Source: Parachlorella kessleri
Taxonomy: Eukaryota; Chlorophyta; Trebouxiophyceae; Chlorellales; Chlorellaceae
Length of the DNA stretch: 12,416 bases
Assembly (NCBI GenBank): GCA_001598975.1
Contig: BBXU01000233.1
Coordinates: forward strand, 1-12,416
Reading direction: 5' to 3'
Positions 6,807 to 12,416 of the stretch are shown one piece after another. The notes below the pieces were generated by a model. The model was given only the letters and a program-made list of their open reading frames with translations. It made no database searches and was not told the DNA's origin. Numbering within the stretch: the first letter of the stretch is position 1; each line of letters opens with the position of its first letter. The position numbers and the translations under genes are program-made.

Positions 6807-9800
6807 ATGCTGTCGGCTGTTGCAGGTGCCATATTGCTCATGGTGGCAGTATGGGTACTGCCCCGCGTTATCAAGCTCGTCAAGCACTACGAGGTGCTTA
6901 CCGTGATTCCAAGCCCCAACAACGGCACAGGTACGTAAGTGGGGCAGCGCAAGCACCAGCGTCCGATCCAGGCGCAGCTCGTGTGGTCGAGGCTAGCCTT
7001 GTCACTGATCTACGGCACCTGGGTTATCAGCGGCGCAACCATCTGTCCTCCATTAATATATTTGGGCTGACGGAATCGCTAGGGACCGCCACACTCGCGT
7101 AGTAGGTTGGCCTCTTGCCACTTGGCAAGGTACTGCCTAGCTTAGGGGTCTAGCTGTGGGCCAACACAAAGCTGCAGCTTAAACGCTGACAGAAGCCTGG
7201 CTTATGCAGGCCACCTAGCAGCCATGGGTGACCTGCAGCGGCACCAGACCATGCTGCGCTGGGCAAAAGAGTGCGGCCCAGTGTTTGTCTTGCGCCTGCT
7301 GTGGATGAGGGTGGTTGTGGTCTCGGACCCCGTGCTTGTGAGCCAGGTCCTCAGTCGGAAGGCCGACGCAGGCAAGCCTGCCGTTTTCAATATTATCAAC
7401 GAGGTGAGCACCATCCCCTTTTTCAACTTTGACACTCAGCTCTGTGCAGGGATGGCTCGTTGCAGGGGTTCAGTCTAGCATGGTAGCCGAGTCCTGCACA
7501 GTGGAAAACATCTGGCAGTGTGGCAAAGGAAGATTATGTGTGTTGCTGGGGGTTATCGTGCCCTTACGTTGCCGCATCCTTCCAAGGCTAGAAGTGCCAA
7601 CTTGTGTAAAGCTGTTGTGCTCCTACTCCTTTGCCACGAAGCGTCCTATAATAAAGCCTCTTCAGTATGTGCTTTGAGAGGAGCAGCAAGTTCCACCTGT
7701 GCCGACTTGCAGCTGTTCAGCGCTGGTGGACACCCCAGCATGACTTCCTCCCTGGACAGCAAGTCCCCCTACTGGCGCCTTGTGCGCAAGGGCACCGCCC
7801 CTGCCTTCAACCCAAACAACCTGAGGTGAGGTCTGCCAGAGCAAGGCTAAAGCAGTGCAAGTGATGCTTCTCGATCCGACTATCCCAGCACCTGACAACT
7901 GGAGGAGCCTTGGCAGTGAGCCTGGCGCTCCTCTTCATCCAGGATGCCTTGCTTTTGCTCGCTGAATTGCGTTGAACTGCTCGTGGAAACCCGCCTTCTG
8001 GTTGCGTGCTTAGGCAGCATCGTATTCTGTCAAGCTTAATGCAGGCGGGGCATGAAGCATGTGATTACGTCAGCACTGGAGGTGTGTGACGTCATCAAGA
8101 GTGTGGGTGATGGCCAGTCAGTCGACATTGACAACCTGATGGTGCGCGAGGCCCTCGACGTGATTGGAAAAGTGGGCTTCAACCATGACTTCAAGGCAGT
8201 TCAGGTGCGCTGCTGCTGGCACAGCCCTACAAAACATCTGTGACTACCAGCACCTGATGACCCCCACAATGTGGTAGCATAAACGCATGGAGCTCACCCT
8301 ATGATGGCTGTGCAACCTCCTCATCTGCCGCCGCTTGCTGGTGATCAGGTGCTGAGTCTCCTGCTTACTACTGCCTACACCTGGGCCCTTGTGCAGGGGT
8401 ACCTGACTCAGTCCCACGGTGATGCTTTCTACCATGCCAACAAGGGTCTCGAGGAGATCACCCTCCGGGCGACCAACCCGTTACGGCCATATCTCAAGTT
8501 CCTGCCGGTATGGGTAGAACGACTATGCGTAACTGTGGCTCGCCACTGGTTTCTAGGCTTTTTCAGTCTTACAGCGAGGCCCCATATCCGTCATGTTGGC
8601 TACACAAGCTCGGCCCTGCATCCGCGGTTTCCTCAGCCTGCTATGCATGCTGACGCTGCAGAGTGTGCGCCATGGGGAGGCGCACTATCGAGCCTTCCAG
8701 ACCCACATGGAGCTGCTACTGAAGACACTAAAGGCCAACGGGCCGCCTGCAGGTCTGGGTCTAGGGTACATAGTCAGCTTGCAAATTTTCAGCTGGTGAT
8801 CGCAACTTCTGCGCCATTTCAGTAAAGTCTCTGCCAATAGTGGTCGTGATGAGCGGACTACAACGCGCCTGTGTATTCTTAAGCGCCTTCACTCTTTCAC
8901 TTGCTCAGTAAGGTTTTCCCTCGCGCTTGCAGATGACGATGTGTCGCTGGCTGCCCACCTCATGCGCCTGCGCGACCCCTTCACTGGCGCCCCCTTGTCT
9001 GATGAGCGGCTGCTGCCAGAGATTGCCACCTTCTTCATTGCCGGCTTCGGTGGGTACAGGCCTCTCCATGGAGTTGCTCACAGCGATGGTAGTGGGTGTC
9101 TGTCGAGGTCTCGTCAGACTGACCCGGGTTGTTTCAGCTGCCCAGGAAGCCATGGCATGAAAGCCTCACAATAAAGTCTTCAAATTTGCATGCCAGATGC
9201 GACGAATGTATGAGCAAGCAAGGTGAATTTGAAGACAAGCTCCGAAGCCAAGTGAACAATACTACTCGTCGTTAGTCTTTGATGGCTCTGAGGACAGCTG
9301 CCCTGTCTGCACTTTGCTGTCGCAGATACCACCGGACACACGATGGCCTGGACTTTGGTAAGGAGTCACACCGGGCTGATCGAGTTTGTCTATGGAGGCA
9401 TGATGCGCCGGTCCGGGCTTGCAGCCATATATGGCCGTGCAGCAGAGCAGTCAAACGCGGAGCTAAATGCCAGTTCTGAAATGGCTGCTTTACTTCACTA
9501 GCTCCAAGGAGCAGTGTGCATTGCATGGCTGCAGTACCTGCTGTCCCGCCACCCCGAGGCCGAGGCCTGGGTGTGCCAGGAGCTGGAAGAGCATGGGCTG
9601 CTAGCAACCCCTGCCAACCCCACCCCTCGGCTGGTCGAGCACGAGGACCTCTCACAGCTGGTCTTTCTGACGGCATGTGTTAAGGTACACATACACATAC
9701 ACACGGGCAGGTTTGGTGGGCTTAGCCGCCTCCATCTCAGAACGTGCACCAGGGGTGATGCCTATCCCAGCAGTGGCCGGTCTTTTACATTTTAAGGTAC

Positions 9801-11181
9801 GGGCAGGTTGTCGGCCATGCCTGACCATGTGCTTAAAGCGCGGCATACTCCTCAAAGCTTCAGCGTTGCAATGGTGTTGCACCTCTGGCCCTGGTGCTTG
9901 GGTAGTCCTCCCTGGATTCACAGGTTTGTTCATGCACTGCCATGCAGGAGTCCATGCGCCTGCTGCCGGTCACAGCTGAGGCATCCTCTCGCTGCTTCCC
10001 CCACGATGTGCGCCTTGGTGGCTACAACATCCCTGCCAACACCTGGATCTGGTGCTATGTCTTCGCGGTGCAGCGCAGCCCATTAGTCTGGGAGGATCCC
10101 GACTCCTACAAGCCGGTAAGAGAAGGGGTTGTTGTCCTCTGTTGCCAATGCTGCCAGCTGTTGCGTGACGCCAGAGTCAGCGCATTGACCCATAGCAAGG
10201 GGGAGATGAGATGGGCTTGCAGGGCACTATGGGCCACAAACCTGCCTTGTTGCACTGGGCGATGGGTGGGCATGTGTGCAACTTGCGGCCACACCCATCG
10301 TCGCTTTGAGGCTAGGCACCTCTCTGCTACCCTGTCCGTATGCCGAGACTTCAGGAAGACTACCCCCACATTACATGATTTGCATACACTGCCCTCTACT
10401 GCTCGCCAAGCTAGCAACACTAGCAACACCGCCCAAGGTCTGGTGTGCAGGACCGCTGGCTGCAGCCTGGTGCCGAGTACTTCACACCTCCCACGGTGCC
10501 GTCAGCCGCGGGGCCAGGCGGCGACCAGCTCCCCAGCAGCACACCCCTGACTACTATGAACGGCAGCAACATCCCGTTGACAGCCGCGGTCAGCAGCAAC
10601 AACGGGAAGGCCTGCGAGGCGTCCAAAGACCAAGGCACCGGGCCTGCTGAGCTTCCGCAGACAGAGCGTGCCCTGCGCTTCCTGCCCTTCTCCTCGGGGC
10701 CCAGGGACTGCATTGGTCAGAACCTTTCCAAGCTCAACTACACGGCCACTCTGGCGGTGCTGCTGGGGCGCTTCCGCTTCCGCCTTGCACCTGAGGTAAG
10801 CCCATGCTATGCAACAACGCCTGGGCTCAATTTTTGTCAGTGCAGGTGCATGTTGCATCGGCCCGATCACTGCTGGGCTTGGCCTCCAGTCTTGCTAGGG
10901 CGGCCTGTCACCTTGCATCCTGGTCGCTTGGAGTGGTAGAGAGCGGTTGCTGCCGCTGGGATGAGAGGGCGGGTTGCGGTTGTATGCTTGTCTGACTGGG
11001 CTGCAGGAAGGCCTGTGGGTGGAGCTTTTCAAGTGTCCCTGTCTGTCTCGTCGAGCACAAACTATCTTAGGGCAAGCTTTAGTGGTTGCAGATGGAGGGG
11101 CCTGGCGGGGTGCAGGAGGTCATCAAGCTTACACTGCAGCCAGCCAACGGCATCAGAATGCTGTGCACGCCAAGAGCTTAG
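6807..11181 (+). CDS. Cytochrome P450 monooxygenase, gene C (complete, 12 exons, 564 aa)
   Basis: A paralogue of gene B with the same 12-exon layout and phases, also a probable ER-anchored monooxygenase of unknown substrate. Exons: 6807-6930, 7210-7403, 7713-7825, 8045-8204, 8397-8507, 8662-8752, 8933-9049, 9326-9357, 9535-9684, 9948-10115, 10451-10795 and 11092-11181 (TAG), total 1695 nt without internal stops. Every exon has the same length as in B except exon 11 (345 versus 351 nt). Motifs are the anchor MLSAVAGAILLMVAVWVLP, WRLVRK in the C-helix, AGFDTT in the I-helix, ESMR, and FSSGPRDCIG with Cys507. The PERW motif reads PDRW, keeping the Arg of the ERR triad. An in-frame ATG at 6720 lies upstream of the TATA-like site, has no equivalent in B, and was not chosen. 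The exon 6 acceptor is the least certain junction. Confidence 0.92.
9326..9357 (+). other. Gene C exon 8: 32-nt microexon encoding the I-helix core
   Basis: Bounded by GTCGCAG and GTAAGG, it encodes the same DTTGHTMAWTL as gene B once joined to the G from exon 7. Length and phase are unchanged between the paralogues, although the flanking introns have diverged. Confidence 0.85.
10451..10795 (+). other. Gene C exon 11: heme-binding exon with extra variable segment
   Basis: It starts with DRW, continues through a Ser/Thr/Pro/Asn-rich variable stretch (about residues 435-488) and reaches RFLPFSSGPRDCIGQN with the heme Cys at residue 507. The ends of the exon align closely with A and B, but the middle does not. 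Confidence 0.85.
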
Positions 11182-11727
11182 AGTGAAGAACTTGAAAGGC
11201 CGGCAATGTGAATTCATCCTGACTAGAAGTGCCCTGTGTAGCCATTTAGCAAGTCCCTACGTGCGGCCGGACCATTCAGGCCTGGATGCTTAGCGCCTGG
11301 ATGCTTTGCGCCTGGGCGGCTCACAGCATTAATGTCCGGACATCTGTGTTAGAGTCTTTTCCCACATGAACTAGTGCTTCATTTTGACCGGCCGACTGAC
11401 ACATGTACTCCCTGCCCTCTGTAGTCCTTCAGTTGTATTTCCAATAGCGCATGCTCGCGTGTATCATACCGGTCCAGTTCTGTTCCAGGCCGTGCTGGCT
11501 TTGACACACGGGCAACCCCCAGCACTCAGGTGTGACCTGCTCTGTCAGCCTACCCTATCTATATCGTTTGATCCCCACCTTACACCCAAGGAAGAGAGAA
11601 TTGGGAGAGAACAACTGAACCAGATCTTAGGCAAGACACAGAGCGTAAGTGCATGCAACCCTCACTATGGGGAAGGCCCTATCCCATGGGCATCCTATGG
11701 AACTGTCCTACGGGCATCCCATGACAG
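11182..11727. other. Downstream flank of gene C, no gene recognised
   Basis: This stretch holds the gene C 3' UTR and intergenic DNA. No TGTAA is found close to the stop, and the first clear one is at 11966-11970. A plus-strand open frame begins near 11384 and runs into the minisatellite, but it has no recognisable domain and its openness is partly a product of the repeat. Confidence 0.4.
11280..11319. repeat. 15-bp tandem repeat, about 2.6 units
   Basis: Units GCCTGGATGCTTAGC (11280-11294) and GCCTGGATGCTTTGC (11295-11309) differ at one base and are followed by a partial third unit GCCTGGGCGG. Confidence 0.75.
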
Positions 11728-11925
11728 GACGACTGTAGGACCACTGTGGGACGACTGTAGGACCACTACAGGACCACTGTGGGACGACTGTAGGACCACT
11801 ACAGGACCACTGTGGGACGACTGTGGGATCACTGTGGGACCACTGTGGGACGACTGTGGGACCACTCTGGGACGACTGTGGGACCACTGTGGGACGACTG
11901 TGGGACCACTACAGGACCACTGTGG
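11728..11925. repeat. 11-bp minisatellite, 18 units
   Basis: Eighteen head-to-tail 11-base units occur without gaps. Three main types alternate: GACGACTGTGG (or -TAG), GACCACTGTGG and GACCACTACAG. Their order shows a higher-order 22-33 bp pattern, and a few units carry single changes (GATCACTGTGG, GACCACTCTGG). The array lies in intergenic DNA about 550 bases after gene C. CCAC-T-GTGG inside the units makes them short imperfect palindromes. Confidence 0.9.
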
Positions 11926-12416
11926 GACATAGGACAAGCATATGGCGAGGGTAGCGTTACAAGTCTGTAATGCCTGAACAGATGAGGGGCAGCTACAAGA
12001 AAGGCATCATGCACTTGAATCCCACATGCTAGACTCATCAGTTGATAAACGAACTGCTGGGTAGCACATAGTACGATCCAGTTATGGAACATAGCCAAGT
12101 ACAAATACTGCCCCTCTCAGTCCTGCTAGTACCCCAGCTCTCACTCCCTGTTTGCACTACCTGCCACCCATGATTATAATAGCTTGTCATGAGGAGAGAG
12201 CCTACTGGAACCAAACTCAGGCAAGGCCTAGGAGCACAATTGAATCCAGCCCACCTCGCCATACAACTATTACCTATCTCATCCCTGTTTGCACTACCGC
12301 CACCCATACACATATGCATTGTCCCAGTCCTTGAGAGTTACCAGTCAACAGTAAGGGTGCGTCCATGAGATTTAGGCTGCTCCTGGTGCACTGCCACAGT
12401 GGTGCTGGGAGAGTTT
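11926..12416. other. Right flank: intergenic, with a 26-27 bp direct repeat pair
   Basis: No gene is recognised. Near-identical copies of a segment starting TCCCTGTTTGCACTACC lie at 12145-12171 and 12282-12307, 137 bases apart and differing by one inserted base. A TGTAA occurs at 11966-11970. The composition is less GC-rich than in the genes. The segment may be decayed repetitive DNA, but no terminal inverted repeat or transposase frame is visible. Confidence 0.5.

Noticed and set aside
9685..9704. ACATAC-type microsatellite at the start of gene C intron 9
   Set aside because: Only about three imperfect units, too short to be a meaningful repeat locus.
11728..11925. CRISPR-like array
   Set aside because: The units are contiguous 11-mers without spacers, in eukaryotic nuclear DNA, so this is a minisatellite.
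11384..11932. 182-residue plus-strand open frame as a gene
   Set aside because: It has no recognisable domain or codon pattern, its C-terminal part is just the translated minisatellite, and no splice or poly(A) context supports it.
11595..12225. Weak similarity between a segment near 11610 (GAACCAGATCTTAGGCAAG) and one near 12208 (GAACCAAACTCAGGCAAG)
   Set aside because: The match is short and gapped, too weak to call a repeat pair without an alignment score.
1..12416. tRNA, rRNA, transposase or integrase genes
   Set aside because: No cloverleaf-like segment, rRNA signature, DDE or integrase motifs, or terminal repeats were recognised on either strand.

Overview
The window looks like nuclear DNA from a green alga (Chlorophyta). 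The evidence is genes split by many short GT-AG introns (about 150-350 bp), moderately high GC, and TGTAA motifs downstream of two stop codons, which is the usual chlorophyte poly(A) signal. The species cannot be named from this sequence.

Almost all of the window is a head-to-tail array of three closely related cytochrome P450 genes on the + strand. Gene A (130-1300) is cut by the left edge and only its last three coding exons are present. Gene B (1815-6233) and gene C (6807-11181) are complete. Each has 12 coding exons with identical intron phases and nearly identical exon lengths. The spliced models have 1701 and 1695 nt, giving proteins of 566 and 564 residues with no internal stop. Both carry every P450 hallmark: a short N-terminal membrane anchor, a C-helix WxxxR, an I-helix AGFDTT, a K-helix ExxR (ESMR), a PERW/PDRW motif and a heme-binding FSSGPRDCIG loop. 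The proteins are probably ER-anchored monooxygenases. The CYP family number and the substrate cannot be read from the sequence.

The two intergenic spacers are about 0.5 kb. Both end in a shared promoter-like block just upstream of the start codon, with a CCAAT box, an inverted CCAAT (ATTGG) and an AT-rich TATA-like site. The A-B spacer also holds a minus-strand reading frame resembling a fragment of tetratricopeptide repeat. The 3' ends of A and B share sequence, so whole gene-plus-flank units appear to have been duplicated.

Downstream of gene C (11182-12416) I see no convincing gene. This region holds a 15-bp tandem repeat, an 11-bp minisatellite of 18 units and a pair of 26-27 bp direct repeats.

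The points most worth a second look are a fast-changing insertion of about 55 residues just before the heme loop in all three paralogues, a conserved 32-nt microexon that encodes the oxygen-activating I-helix core, the shared promoter block, the probable gene-conversion tract between B and C, and the minisatellite.
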